Assembly: GCA_035763745.1 (NCBI GenBank)
Contig: DASUAO010000060.1
Span: 1 to 38,146, forward strand
Source: DASUAO01 sp035763745
Lineage (GTDB): Bacteria > Actinomycetota > Acidimicrobiia > IMCC26256 > PALSA-555
Reading direction: 5' to 3'
DNA: 38,146 nucleotides
Shown: positions 7,599 to 15,711 of the stretch, piece after piece
Layout: each line of letters begins with the position of its first letter
Position numbering within the stretch: position 1 is the stretch's first letter
Notes under the pieces: model-generated
Database searches by the model: none
What the model saw: the letters and a program-made list of their open reading frames with translations, nothing else
Told to the model about the DNA's origin: nothing
Translations under genes and position numbers: made by a program

Positions 7599-8679
7599 CG
7601 GTCACCCCCGGCACTCCCAGCATCGGCACTCCCAGCATCGGCACTCCCAGGCGCTCGCGTGCGAGCCGCTCGAGCTGGGCGCCGTCGTCCCCGAACCACT
7701 CTGTGGACAGGAGCGCCCGGCGGAGGAACACATGCACCATGCACTCCCAGGTGTTCCCGATGCCGCCGTGCACCTGGACCGCCGTCTCGCACACGGTCCG
7801 GGCGGCGCGTGCGCCGTACGCCTTGGCTACGCGCCCCGCGGCACGCGCTTCGTCCGGTGCGAGCTCGTCGACCGCCCAGCCCGCGTAGAGCGTCGCGCTG
7901 ATCGAGCCCTCCAGGAGGCAGCGCGCCTCGGCGAGGAGGTGCTGCACCGCCTGGAACGATCCGACGGGGACGCCGTACTGCTTCCGATCGGTTGCGTACG
8001 CGACGGAGAGGTCGAGAACGCCGCGCATGACGCCGACGAGGTCGGCGCTCGTGAGCGCGAGCCCGAGCGCGGCCCAAGCCGTGAGGTCGTCCTCGGTGAG
8101 ACCCCGTTGCTCGGGGATCTCGACGACGGCGGCGCCGGGACGGACCGAGCCGGTCGTCCGAGTGAGGTCGGTGGCGCGGCGCCCGCCGGGCTCGGGGTCG
8201 TCGACGGCGACCGCCGCGAGCCGGTACCCGTCATCCTTCCTCACGAGCACGAACGCCTGCGCGGATCCGTCGACCGGGAGGTCGACGACCTCGAACCGCT
8301 CGGTCGTGACGGTCTCTTCGACGACTGCGACGCCGAGGAGGTCGGGTCCGTATGCGACACCTGCGCGGTCGTCGCGTGCTGCGCCGGCGCGACGCGCGAG
8401 GTCGGCCGCAAGGGTCGGGCCCGCGAACGCGACATCGGCGACGGCCCCCGCGAGCCCGTCGGCCAGGATCGTGGTGTCCACGCCGCTCGCGAGCGGTCCG
8501 CCGCTGCTCCCGTCGGCGTCGCGCAGCTCGAGCCAGCCCGCGTCTCGCACGGCGCCGGCGAGACGGAGCGCGCGCGCCTCGTCGTCGAGTTCGGCGACCG
8601 TCGCCGGACCCAGCTCGGCGGCGAGGCGGCGGGCGCCGCGTCGGAGCTCGGCCTGCTCGGGGGAGTCTCGGGTGTCCAC
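7585..8679 (-). CDS. Acyl-CoA dehydrogenase, FadE small-partner type with repeat tail
   Basis: A 364-residue FadE. The N-terminal domain is recognisable (DTRDSPEQAELRRGARRL), the middle domain is divergent, and the C-terminal FAD domain holds DRKQYGVPVGSFQAVQHLLAE and VQVHGGIGNTWECMVHVFLRR. It starts with GTG 8679, 11 bp after the acyl-CoA synthetase stop. The end overlaps the next fadE by 14 bp. The C-terminal tail contains LGVPM repeated (two and a half copies), encoded by an exact 15-bp tandem repeat, which is not part of the normal FadE fold. With the next gene it forms the first of two small/large FadE pairs in this operon. Confidence 0.9.
   Translation of the reverse strand: MDTRDSPEQAELRRGARRLAAELGPATVAELDDEARALRLAGAVRDAGWLELRDADGSSGGPLASGVDTTILADGLAGAVADVAFAGPTLAADLARRAGAARDDRAGVAYGPDLLGVAVVEETVTTERFEVVDLPVDGSAQAFVLVRKDDGYRLAAVAVDDPEPGGRRATDLTRTTGSVRPGAAVVEIPEQRGLTEDDLTAWAALGLALTSADLVGVMRGVLDLSVAYATDRKQYGVPVGSFQAVQHLLAEARCLLEGSISATLYAGWAVDELAPDEARAAGRVAKAYGARAARTVCETAVQVHGGIGNTWECMVHVFLRRALLSTEWFGDDGAQLERLARERLGVPMLGVPMLGVPGVTDGLP
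7611..7650. repeat. 15-bp tandem repeat, 2.7 copies, inside a fadE
   Basis: The unit GCACTCCCAGCATCG occurs at 7611-7625 and 7626-7640 without mismatch, then its first ten bases again at 7641-7650. Read on the minus strand it encodes LGVPM repeats. The unit is a multiple of three, so copy-number change would keep the frame. Confidence 0.95.
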
Positions 8680-8690
8680 CGCGGTGACCT

Positions 8691-10304
8691 CTACGTCAGA
8701 CCGAGGTGATCGAGACGCCGGCGGGGCCGGGCGCGCAGCTCGTCCTTGACGACCTTCCCGGTCGCGTTGACGGGGAGCTCGTCGACGAACACGACGGTGC
8801 GGGGCACCTTGTAGTTGGCCATCGCGTCGCGGGCCCAGGCGATGATCTCCGACTCCTCGAGTGGCGGGCCGGGCGCCAGCACGACGAACGCCGCGCCCAC
8901 TTCGCCGAGGCGATCGTCGGGAACGCCGATCACCGCTGCCTGCGCGATGCGCGGATGGCCGAGCAGGAGGTTCTCGATCTCGGCCGGGTAGGCGTTGAAG
9001 CCGCCGACGATGAACATGTCCTTGATGCGGCCGACGATCCGGAGGTAGCCGTCGGCGTCGAGGGTGCCGAGATCGCCCGTGCGGAGCCAGCCGTCGGCGT
9101 CGATCGCCGCCGCCGTGGCCTCCGGATCGTCGAGGTACGCGCGCATCACGGTCGCACCCCGGACGAGCACCTCACCGGGTTCGTCGGTCCCGGCGTCCGT
9201 GCCGGTGCCGGCGACGACGGTGCGGACCTCGAAGCCCTCCCACGGCACGCCCACCGTCGTCGCGATGTGCTCGAAGTCGTCGTCCGGCTTGCTCCCGGTG
9301 ACGGTCCCCGCTTCGGTCAGTCCGTACCCGGTGAGGATGCGATCGAACGGGAGCTCCTCGCGGACCCGTCGGATGAGCTCGACCGGGATGTCTGCCGCGC
9401 CGGTCACGGCGACCCGCAGGCTGGACACGTCGTGGCGGCCGCGCTCGGGATGGTCGAGGAGGGTCTGGTAGATCGTCGGTGGTCCCGGGAGCACGGTGAT
9501 CCGCTCGCGCTCGACGAGGTCGAGCACGACCTCGGCGTCGAACACCGGCACCGGCAGGATCGTGGCGCCGCGCATCAGGCAGGCCAGCACCCCGGCCTTG
9601 TAGCCGAAGATGTGGAAGAACGGGTTCGCGATCAGATACCGGTCGCCGGGGCGCAGGTCGGCCCAGTCACACCACGCGAGGTAGGCCTGCAGCGTCTGAC
9701 CGTGCGCCATCACCACGCCTTTGGGGCGGCCCGTCGTGCCCGACGTGAACACCACGTCGCTCGGGTCGTCGGGCCCGATCGCGGCGATGCGCGCCTCCAG
9801 CTGCTCGGGCGTCACGGCGTCGGCCCGGTCGAGCCAGGCATCCCAGTGCACGGTCGCGTCGTCCTCCTCGCCGGCGCCCCCGGCGAGGAGGACCGTGTGC
9901 TCGAGTGCAGGGAGCGTCGCACCGGCCTCCGCGAGCAGCGCGGGGTAGTCGGTGTCGAGGAACCCGCGCACCGTGTACAGCACCCGCGCCCGGCTGCGTT
10001 CGAGGAGGTGGGCCGCCTCGGTCCCCTTGAAGCGGGTGTTGACCGGGACGAGCACCCCGCCGGCGCTGGTGATGCCCAGGGCGGCGACGATCCATTCGAG
10101 CGAGTTGGGTGCCCACACGGCGACCCGTTCGCCCGGCGCGATCCCCGACGCGAGGAGCGAGCGAGCCGAACGGTCGACCATCGCCTGCAGCTCGGCGAAC
10201 GAGACCCGGGTGTCGGCGTCGACGACTGCCTCGGTGGTGCCGAGCCGCCGGACACCGTCACGGAGCATCGCGGGGATGCTGGGCCAGGTGACGGCGCTGC
10301 GCAC
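8691..10304 (-). CDS. Acyl-CoA synthetase / AMP-dependent ligase (FadD-like)
   Basis: A ~537-residue ANL-superfamily enzyme predicted to activate a carboxylic acid as its CoA thioester through an acyl-adenylate. Motifs: ATP-binding P-loop TSGTTGRPKG (187-196), GYGLTEAG, hinge GWLRTGDLG, and the C-terminal Lys in NATGKVVKDELR. I chose GTG 10304, 17 bp after the upstream P450 stop, because it keeps the family's N-terminal WPSIPAMLRDGVRRLG segment; ATG 10268 would cut into it. It is second in the operon, so it probably activates an acid formed by the P450 or imported from outside. FadD3-like ring-fragment activation is possible but unproved. Confidence 0.92.
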   Translation of the reverse strand: MRSAVTWPSIPAMLRDGVRRLGTTEAVVDADTRVSFAELQAMVDRSARSLLASGIAPGERVAVWAPNSLEWIVAALGITSAGGVLVPVNTRFKGTEAAHLLERSRARVLYTVRGFLDTDYPALLAEAGATLPALEHTVLLAGGAGEEDDATVHWDAWLDRADAVTPEQLEARIAAIGPDDPSDVVFTSGTTGRPKGVVMAHGQTLQAYLAWCDWADLRPGDRYLIANPFFHIFGYKAGVLACLMRGATILPVPVFDAEVVLDLVERERITVLPGPPTIYQTLLDHPERGRHDVSSLRVAVTGAADIPVELIRRVREELPFDRILTGYGLTEAGTVTGSKPDDDFEHIATTVGVPWEGFEVRTVVAGTGTDAGTDEPGEVLVRGATVMRAYLDDPEATAAAIDADGWLRTGDLGTLDADGYLRIVGRIKDMFIVGGFNAYPAEIENLLLGHPRIAQAAVIGVPDDRLGEVGAAFVVLAPGPPLEESEIIAWARDAMANYKVPRTVVFVDELPVNATGKVVKDELRARPRRRLDHLGLT

Positions 10305-10320
10305 GGTCCGAACCGCCGGA

Positions 10321-11529
10321 TCAGGGGGTGACGACGGGGAGACGTTCCCACCCGCGGACCGTCGACGTGCGGGCCTGCACGGCACGGTCCTCGTCGACCT
10401 CCCACGACGGGAACCGCTGCAGGACCTCGTCGAGCGCGACGCGCCCCTCGAGGCGAGCGAGGGCGGCACCGAGGCAGAAGTGGATCCCATAGCCGAACGA
10501 GAGGTGGTGATCGATCGTCCGGTGGATGTCGAACCGGTCGCCGTCGGGGAACTTGCGATCGTCGCGGTTCGCCGCCCCGGTGAGGAGGAGAATGGCGCTG
10601 CCGGCGGGCACGGACCGGCCGTGGTGCTCGACGTCGCGGGTGACGTAGCGCGCCTGGACCGGCGACGGCGGCTCGTAGCGGAGCACCTCCTCGATCGTGT
10701 TGGGCACGAGGCCACGGTCCTCGACGATCTCCTGGCGCTGGCCGGGATGGTCGGACAGCACCTTGCCGGTCCACCCGATGAGGCGCGTCGTCGTCTCGTT
10801 GCCGGCAGCCGCGAGGAGACCCACGTAGCCGAGCACTTCGTCGCGCGTCAGCGTGCGGCGCGTCCCCGTGAGGTCCTCGTACTCGGCATTGAGGAGCTCG
10901 GTCATCAGATCATCGGACGGGTGCTCGGCGCGCCAGTCGATGTACCCCGCGAGCACGTCGTTCGCGCCGGCGTTGGCGATCGTCTGCGCGCTGACGTCGG
11001 GCATGCCGCTCTCGTCGAGGCGGAGGCCGTCGTCGATCCGGTCGCGGATGGCTTCCTGGTCCGATTCCGGGATCCCGAGCAGCATGCCGATCGTCCGCAT
11101 GGGCATCTGGGCGCCGAGGTCGGCGATGAAGTCGAACCCGCCGCTGCCCACGAGGGGGTCGAGTGTGTTGGCACAGAACTCGCGGACCTTCGGCTCGATG
11201 TCGAGCATCCGTCGCGGGGTGAACACGCGCGAGAGGAGACCGCGGTGGAGGTCGTGGTTCGGCGGGTCCTCGAAGATGATCGAGCCCGGTGGGAGCTCGA
11301 TGTCGCTCTTGATGATCTCGAGCAGGGTGCCTTTGCCCGAGATGTAGGTCTTCCAGTCGACCGACGCGGCCTGCACGTCGTCGAAGCGACTCAGCGCGAA
11401 GAAGTCGTACCGCTCGTTGTAGTAGAGGGGCTGCTCTTCGCGCAGACGCCGGAAGACCGGGTACGGATCCGCGTCGATGTCGAAGTCGTAGGGGTCGTAG
11501 TACAGGTCGGCGTCGCTCGTGGTGGTCAT
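10321..11529 (-). CDS. Cytochrome P450 (second; first gene of the operon)
   Basis: A 402-residue soluble P450. Hallmarks: the DPPNHDLHRGLLSRVFTPRRM C-helix region, I-helix AAAGNETTTR, ExxR in EEVLRYEPP, and heme loop FGYGIHFCLGAALARLE with Cys352. ATG 11529 has a strong ribosome site (GGGGGAGA) and lies ~50 bp from a divergent promoter shared with the LLM oxidoreductase. As first gene of the operon it is a good candidate for the initial oxidation. Relatives of this shape hydroxylate terpenes, steroids or fatty acids; the substrate cannot be decided here. Electron partners are not adjacent. Confidence 0.94.
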   Translation of the reverse strand: MTTTSDADLYYDPYDFDIDADPYPVFRRLREEQPLYYNERYDFFALSRFDDVQAASVDWKTYISGKGTLLEIIKSDIELPPGSIIFEDPPNHDLHRGLLSRVFTPRRMLDIEPKVREFCANTLDPLVGSGGFDFIADLGAQMPMRTIGMLLGIPESDQEAIRDRIDDGLRLDESGMPDVSAQTIANAGANDVLAGYIDWRAEHPSDDLMTELLNAEYEDLTGTRRTLTRDEVLGYVGLLAAAGNETTTRLIGWTGKVLSDHPGQRQEIVEDRGLVPNTIEEVLRYEPPSPVQARYVTRDVEHHGRSVPAGSAILLLTGAANRDDRKFPDGDRFDIHRTIDHHLSFGYGIHFCLGAALARLEGRVALDEVLQRFPSWEVDEDRAVQARTSTVRGWERLPVVTP

Positions 11530-11576
11530 GCTCGCGATTCTCCCCCAGGGCGCCGACCCCGTCGCGGTGGCGTGGA

Positions 11577-11583
11577 TAACATA
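11577..11583. promoter_or_regulatory. Symmetric TANNNTA element, putative bidirectional promoter
   Basis: TAACATA, within GGATAACATACC (11574-11585), reads as -10 TAACAT for the rightward LLM gene and -10 TATGTT for the leftward P450 operon, offset by one base. It lies between divergent starts at 11529 and 11641. The GG...CC flanks recur at 13130 and 17006, so an operator role is also possible. Confidence 0.4.
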
Positions 11584-11640
11584 CCTTTCGCACCAAGAGA
11601 AGACCATTTCCAGCGGCACACTGCTCCCGGGGGCTGCGCG

Positions 11641-12594
11641 ATGCGAGTCGGTGTCATGGTGGGGCCCGAGCGGGGCCGCTACGCCGCGAAGGTCGATCGC
11701 CTGCGCGCCGACGCCCGTTGGGCCGAGGACGCCGGTCTGGCGTCGATCTGGATCCCCCAGATCCCCGACGACTTCGACGCCCTGACCGCGGTCGCGGTCG
11801 CCGGCCTCGAGACGAGTCGGATCGAGATCGGCACCGCGGTCGTCCCGGTCCAGCCACGGCACCCGGTCGCACTCGCGCAGCAGGCGTTGTCGACCCAGGC
11901 CGTGTGCGACGGGCGCCTCGCGCTCGGACTCGGCGTGTCGCACCACTGGATCATCGACGAGATGCTCGGGCTCCCGTACGAGCACCCCGAGCCGACGATG
12001 CGGGCGTACCTCGACGTGCTCGATGCAGCCCTCCGCGGCCCGGGCCCCGTCGACGTCGAGAACGCGATGTTCCGGGTGCACAACCCGCTCGACATCACCG
12101 ACGTCGCCCCGACGCCGGTCCTGCTCGCCGCGCTCGGCCCCCGCATGCTCCAGCTCGCAGGGGAGCGCACCGACGGCACGATCCTGTGGATGGCCGACGA
12201 GCGCGCGATCGGTTCGCACATCGCCCCGAAGATCGCCCGGGCAGCCGAAGCCGGCGGGAGGCCCGCCCCGCGGATCGTCGCCGGTGTCCCGGTCTGCCTC
12301 TGCGGGGACGACGAGGTCGAGCTCGCGGTGGCGCGGACGAACCGCATCCTTGCCGAGGCCGAGACCTCCCCCAACTACCAGCGGCTGCTCGAGGAGGGTG
12401 ACGCGCGCACCGTCGGCGACATCCTCGCGGCCGGGAGCGAGGCGGCCATCGAGCGTCGGCTGCGCGCGTTCGGCGACGCGGGCGTGACCGATCTCTCGTT
12501 CCGGGTCGTGCCGATCGGGGACGGACGCGACGAGCTCGTCGCGTCGTACCGCCGGACGCGGGAGTTCGTCGCCGCGCTCGCCGACCGACTCTGA
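11641..12594 (+). CDS. LLM-class F420-dependent oxidoreductase
   Basis: A 317-residue luciferase-like monooxygenase-fold protein of the actinobacterial F420-dependent type. It starts MRVGVMVGPERGRY and shows the family's AEDAGLASIWIPQ strand/helix, the EIGTAVVPVQPRHPVALAQQ segment and GRLALGLGVSHHWIIDEMLG, which lines the cofactor pocket. Members oxidise alcohols or reduce double bonds using coenzyme F420. ATG 11641 is the only plausible start before this conserved segment; its ribosome site (CGGGGG) is weak. It is divergent from the P450 operon and converges on the SnoaL-like gene with 12 bp between stops. The substrate is unknown; use of FMN instead of F420 cannot be excluded. Confidence 0.88.
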   Translation: MRVGVMVGPERGRYAAKVDRLRADARWAEDAGLASIWIPQIPDDFDALTAVAVAGLETSRIEIGTAVVPVQPRHPVALAQQALSTQAVCDGRLALGLGVSHHWIIDEMLGLPYEHPEPTMRAYLDVLDAALRGPGPVDVENAMFRVHNPLDITDVAPTPVLLAALGPRMLQLAGERTDGTILWMADERAIGSHIAPKIARAAEAGGRPAPRIVAGVPVCLCGDDEVELAVARTNRILAEAETSPNYQRLLEEGDARTVGDILAAGSEAAIERRLRAFGDAGVTDLSFRVVPIGDGRDELVASYRRTREFVAALADRL

Positions 12595-12606
12595 TCCCAG
12601 GCGTCG

Positions 12607-13062
12607 TCAGCGCTGCTCGGCGAGCGGATCGTGCTGCACGCCGGAGTCGAAACCGCCGTGCTTGCGCATGAAGGTCGTCGAGCGGCGCCGGATGCGCCAG
12701 CCGTCGGGCGTCCGCGCGTACTCGTCGCGGTACCAGCCGAGTCGCATGGCATGGGTCTGCTGGTCGATGAACACGAAGTGTTGCATGCCAGTCGCACGGT
12801 CCGAGTCACCATCGATCCCGAGCTCGACGACCGGAATGTTCCCGATGAACTGACCTCTCGGTGCGGCATCGAGGAGCGCCGGGAAGCGGTCGAGCGTGTA
12901 CGGCGTGCCGAAGGCGCTGTACTCGATGTCCGGGGTGAACACGTCGAGCCACCGGTCCTCGATGAACTGGCTCGTGTAGGCCATGTACCGCGCGCAGAGC
13001 TGCTGCAGCTCGACCAGATCCGACGTGCGCCGGTCGGCGGTGCGATCGCGCTCGTTCGTCAT
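12607..13062 (-). CDS. SnoaL-like / NTF2-fold protein
   Basis: A 151-residue single-domain protein with the SnoaL-like cone fold pattern: N-terminal helix (DLVELQQLCARYMAYTSQ), DRWLDVFTPDIEYSAFG, then alternating strands ending with DEYARTPDGWRIRRRSTTFM. Members include small dehydratases, isomerases and the beta subunits of ring-hydroxylating dioxygenases. The latter is worth noting because a Rieske alpha subunit is encoded 1 kb away, although that gene is on the other strand and belongs to a class usually lacking a beta subunit. ATG 13062 has GAGAGGA upstream. The gene is divergent from the SDR-Rieske operon through a shared promoter region. Confidence 0.8.
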   Translation of the reverse strand: MTNERDRTADRRTSDLVELQQLCARYMAYTSQFIEDRWLDVFTPDIEYSAFGTPYTLDRFPALLDAAPRGQFIGNIPVVELGIDGDSDRATGMQHFVFIDQQTHAMRLGWYRDEYARTPDGWRIRRRSTTFMRKHGGFDSGVQHDPLAEQR

Positions 13063-13131
13063 CGGGTGTCGTCCTCTCTCGTCGCGTGCCACCGGCGGAT
13101 CGCGGCTCGCGCCGAGTGGTGACCCGGTTGG

Positions 13132-13138
13132 TAACGTA
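13132..13138. promoter_or_regulatory. Symmetric TANNNTA element, putative bidirectional promoter
   Basis: TAACGTA, in GGTAACGTAAC (13130-13140), gives -10 TAACGT rightward (SDR-Rieske operon) and TACGTT leftward (SnoaL-like gene). It differs from the reverse complement of the 17006 site by one base in eleven. Confidence 0.42.
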
Positions 13139-13201
13139 ACTCTCGCCGAGCGGAGGTACCACTTCCGCCTGCCGACGAGTGCGACGAGTGGAGGAGATCG
13201 A

Positions 13202-13960
13202 GTGGAGATCGACGGGAAGCGGGCCGTGGTCGTCGGCGGGGCGTCCGGTATGGCGCGCGCGACGGCCGAGATGCTCGCAGCGCGGGGTGCGTCCGTCGCG
13301 ATCCTCGACCTCGCGTCGTCGGCCGGCGCCGAGGTCGCCGCCGGGTTCGGGGGTTCGTTCCACCCCGTCGACGTCACCGACTTCGATGGCACCGAGCAGG
13401 CGCTGGCCGCAGCCGTCGAGCAGATGGGGGGTCTGCACATCGCGGTGAACACGGCGGGGGGTGGCACGGTCGGGCGCACGCTCACCAAGGAAGGGCCGCA
13501 CCCGCTCGCCGAGTTCCAGCGGGTCGTCGACCTGAACCTCGTCGCGACGTTCAACCTGAACCGGCTCCAGGCGTTCCACATGTCGACGAACGAGCCCGAG
13601 GACGGCGAGCGCGGCGTGATCATCGACACCGCGTCGATCGCCGCGTTCGAGGGCCAGATCGGACAGGTCGCGTACACCGCCGCGAAGGCGGGGATCGCCG
13701 GGATGGTGTTCACCATGGCGCGCGACCTGGGGAGCCTCGGGATCCGGGCCGTCGCGATCGCGCCCAGCCTCTTCAGCACCGGCATCACCGAGGGGATCCC
13801 CGACGACTTCGCCGCCGCGCTCACGAAGGACGCGGCCTTCCCGAAGCGCATGGGCCGCCCGGAGGAGTACGCCCGGCTCGCCGTCGCCATCGTCGAGACA
13901 CCGATGCTGAACGGCTCGTGCATCCGGCTCGACGCCGGCCAGCGGTTCGCACCCAAGTAG
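13202..13960 (+). CDS. Short-chain dehydrogenase/reductase, HSD10-like
   Basis: A 252-residue NAD(P)-dependent dehydrogenase. The nucleotide loop is GGASGMA (12-18), where the last Gly of the usual TGxxxGxG is Ala; NTAGGG follows, and the catalytic set is S145, Y158 and K162 (YTAAK). DLASS after strand 2, with its Asp, favours NAD. The long loop EPEDGERGVIIDTAS and the C-terminal FPKRMGRPEEYA resemble type-II 3-hydroxyacyl-CoA/17beta-hydroxysteroid dehydrogenases. Start is GTG 13202 with GGAGGAG five bases upstream. It is first in the operon with the Rieske oxygenase, so it probably oxidises a hydroxyl on the same substrate or a 3-hydroxyacyl-CoA from it. Confidence 0.9.
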   Translation: MEIDGKRAVVVGGASGMARATAEMLAARGASVAILDLASSAGAEVAAGFGGSFHPVDVTDFDGTEQALAAAVEQMGGLHIAVNTAGGGTVGRTLTKEGPHPLAEFQRVVDLNLVATFNLNRLQAFHMSTNEPEDGERGVIIDTASIAAFEGQIGQVAYTAAKAGIAGMVFTMARDLGSLGIRAVAIAPSLFSTGITEGIPDDFAAALTKDAAFPKRMGRPEEYARLAVAIVETPMLNGSCIRLDAGQRFAPK

Positions 13961-13982
13961 CCCGACGAGAATCCTCTTCGCT

Positions 13983-13994
13983 GTTTTCGAGAAC
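13983..13994. promoter_or_regulatory. Imperfect palindrome GTTTTCGAGAAC, candidate operator
   Basis: This 12-bp sequence is symmetric at all but one base pair of the two half-sites and ends six bases before the -10 of the Rieske gene, where a bound protein would block RNA polymerase. Its reverse complement shares GTTCTCGAA with the sequence upstream of the tetR gene at 19492-19500. Confidence 0.3.
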
Positions 13995-13999
13995 GGTGC

Positions 14000-14005
14000 T
14001 ATCGT
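14000..14005 (+). promoter_or_regulatory. Extended -10 TGC-TATCGT upstream of the Rieske gene
   Basis: TATCGT preceded by TGC (13997-13999) is an extended -10 with TANNNT. It would give a ~18-nt leader that contains the ribosome site GGGGGAGGAG. This would allow the Rieske gene to be transcribed separately from the SDR. Confidence 0.4.
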
Positions 14006-14029
14006 CTCGCCGACAGGGGGAGGAGCGCC

Positions 14030-15304
14030 ATGCCGCACTTCGCAAAGCCGGCCGAAGGCTCGTGGACCGAGCACTACGGGCTCGGCACCGAGCCCACGTC
14101 GTACGCCGACTCGACCTCGCCCGCGTTCTACGAGCTCGAGCGCCGGGCGATCTTCGGGCGCACGTGGCTGAACGTCGGTCGGGTCGAGCAGCTGCCGCGG
14201 GTCGGCAGCTTCTTCACCAAGGAGCTCGACGCCGCGGGCACGTCGATCGTGGTCGTGCGCGCCGCGAAGGACGAAATCCGCGCGTTCCACAACATCTGCC
14301 GGCACCGCGGCAACAAGCTCGTGTGGACCGACTACCCGGGCGAGGAGTCGAAGGGGACCTGTCGCCAGTTCACCTGCAAGTACCACGGCTGGCGCTACGC
14401 GCTCGACGGCGAGCTGACCTTCGTGCAGCAAGAAGAGGAGTTCTTCGACCTCGACAAGTCCGACTACCCGCTCGCCGACGTGCAGTGCGACGTGTGGGAG
14501 GGCTTCGTCTTCGTGCACCTCGACGCGTCGAACACGACGCCCCTCGTCGAGTACATGGGCGAGACCGGTGCGAGCCTCGCGGGGTACCCGTTCGGCGAGA
14601 TGACCCAGGTGCACACCTACCGCGCCGAGATCGGGAGCAACTGGAAGCTCTTCATCGACGCGTTCACCGAGTTCTACCACGCACCCGTGCTGCACGTTCG
14701 CCAAGCCGTCTCCGACGAAGCGCTCAAGCTCCAGGAGCACGGCTACGAGGCGCTCGCGTACAAGATCAACGGTCCGCACGGGCAGGTCTCGTCGTGGGGC
14801 GGCATGTCACCTCCGAAGGACCTGAACATGGTCAAGCCGATCGAGCGGATCCTGCGCAGCGGTCTGTTCGGTCCGTGGGACGGGCCCGACTTCGGTGAGC
14901 TCCCGCCCGGCGTGAACCCGGCGAAGCACAAGGCGTGGGGCGTCGAGTCGTTCCTCTTCTTCCCGAACTTCATGATCCTGATCTGGAAGCCGAACTGGGT
15001 GCTCACGTACCACTACTGGCCGACGAGCCACAACACGCACGTCTTCGAGGGCTCGTGCTACTTCGTGCCACCGAAGAACGGAGCGGAACGGCTCGCCCAG
15101 GAGCTCGCGGTGGTCACGTTCAAGGAGTACTCGCTCCAGGACGGCAACACCCTCGAGGCGACCCAGACGATGATCGAGTCGAACACGCCGGTGAAGTCGT
15201 TCCCACTGAACGACCAGGAGATCATGATTCGTCACCTGCACCGCACCGTCGACGAGTACGTGCAGGCGTTCCAGGAGTCCGGCGCCTCGCCGGCTTCGGT
15301 GTGA
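14030..15304 (+). CDS. Rieske non-heme iron oxygenase, alpha subunit
   Basis: A 424-residue ring-hydroxylating oxygenase. The Rieske 2Fe-2S cluster ligands are C90-x-H92 (NICRHRGNK) and C116-xx-H119 (FTCKYHGW). The mononuclear iron site is in the C-terminal START-like domain: DAFTEFYHAPVLH with H217 and H222. It is predicted to hydroxylate a hydrophobic, possibly cyclic substrate using O2 and electrons from a ferredoxin-reductase; the reductase at 17054 is a good partner. ATG 14030 has an ideal ribosome site. It is followed after 17 bp by a small unknown gene. Dioxygenase, monooxygenase (KshA-like) or demethylase activity cannot be distinguished from motifs alone. Confidence 0.94.
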   Translation: MPHFAKPAEGSWTEHYGLGTEPTSYADSTSPAFYELERRAIFGRTWLNVGRVEQLPRVGSFFTKELDAAGTSIVVVRAAKDEIRAFHNICRHRGNKLVWTDYPGEESKGTCRQFTCKYHGWRYALDGELTFVQQEEEFFDLDKSDYPLADVQCDVWEGFVFVHLDASNTTPLVEYMGETGASLAGYPFGEMTQVHTYRAEIGSNWKLFIDAFTEFYHAPVLHVRQAVSDEALKLQEHGYEALAYKINGPHGQVSSWGGMSPPKDLNMVKPIERILRSGLFGPWDGPDFGELPPGVNPAKHKAWGVESFLFFPNFMILIWKPNWVLTYHYWPTSHNTHVFEGSCYFVPPKNGAERLAQELAVVTFKEYSLQDGNTLEATQTMIESNTPVKSFPLNDQEIMIRHLHRTVDEYVQAFQESGASPASV

Positions 15305-15321
15305 GCGAGGAAGGTCCAGCG

Positions 15322-15675
15322 ATGTCCGAGCCCAGTGTGACGCCGTCGCCCGTCGACCTGCCGGCCGCGTTCGCCGACCTCGCGCCCCTCTCCGACTGGG
15401 TCCTGCCCAGCGAACGCGAGCGCTACGACAAGCGGGTCGCCAGCACCATGGCCGAGCTCCAGTCGTTCTACGACGTGCTCATGCCCCGGTTGGAGGCGGC
15501 GGTCGCCTACCTCGCGGAGGTCCCGTACGACGACATGCCCGACGACGCGGTGAACCTGCTCTGGATGTGCTGCTCGCTGGTCACCGTGTCGTTCGCGGTC
15601 GAGGCCTGGCGTCAGCCGCGCGTCCCCGACAGCGGTGCAGCGTCGTTCAACGCGGTGCGCGAACCCGCGATCTGA
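15322..15675 (+). CDS. Small conserved-looking protein of unknown function, Rieske partner
   Basis: A 117-residue acidic protein that I do not recognise. It begins with a Pro/Ser-rich stretch, then a mainly helical body: WVLPSERERYDKRVASTMAE, LQSFYDVLMPRLEAAVAYLA, a PYDDMPDDAV turn, and a hydrophobic helix LLWMCCSLVTVSFAVEAWRQ. It has no signal peptide, and the last helix is too short and mixed to be a clear membrane anchor. No metal or cofactor motif is visible. ATG 15322 lies 17 bp after the Rieske stop in the same operon, with GAGGAAGG in the gap as ribosome site. Coding bias matches its neighbours. It may be an accessory or beta-like subunit of the oxygenase, but this is inference from position. 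Confidence 0.8.
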   Translation: MSEPSVTPSPVDLPAAFADLAPLSDWVLPSERERYDKRVASTMAELQSFYDVLMPRLEAAVAYLAEVPYDDMPDDAVNLLWMCCSLVTVSFAVEAWRQPRVPDSGAASFNAVREPAI

Positions 15676-15711
15676 TCGCTCGCGGGTCGTGACCGTCGCC
15701 TTCAGGCGACG
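15664..15711. terminator. Two adjacent hairpins between convergent genes
   Basis: CCCGCGA (15664-15670) pairs with TCGCGGG (15680-15686), and CGTCGCC (15694-15700) pairs with GGCGACG (15705-15711) around a TTCA loop. They span the stop codons of the Rieske operon and of the opposite amidohydrolase. They are likely a bidirectional terminator, though without long T-tracts. Confidence 0.5.

Noticed and set aside
9952..11640. Upstream extension of the LLM oxidoreductase frame
   Set aside because: It crosses the P450 in antisense, and family homology starts at ATG 11641.
12607..13062. SnoaL-like protein as the beta subunit of the Rieske oxygenase
   Set aside because: It is on the opposite strand, and the alpha subunit is of a type that commonly functions without a beta subunit; kept only as a possibility in the entry.
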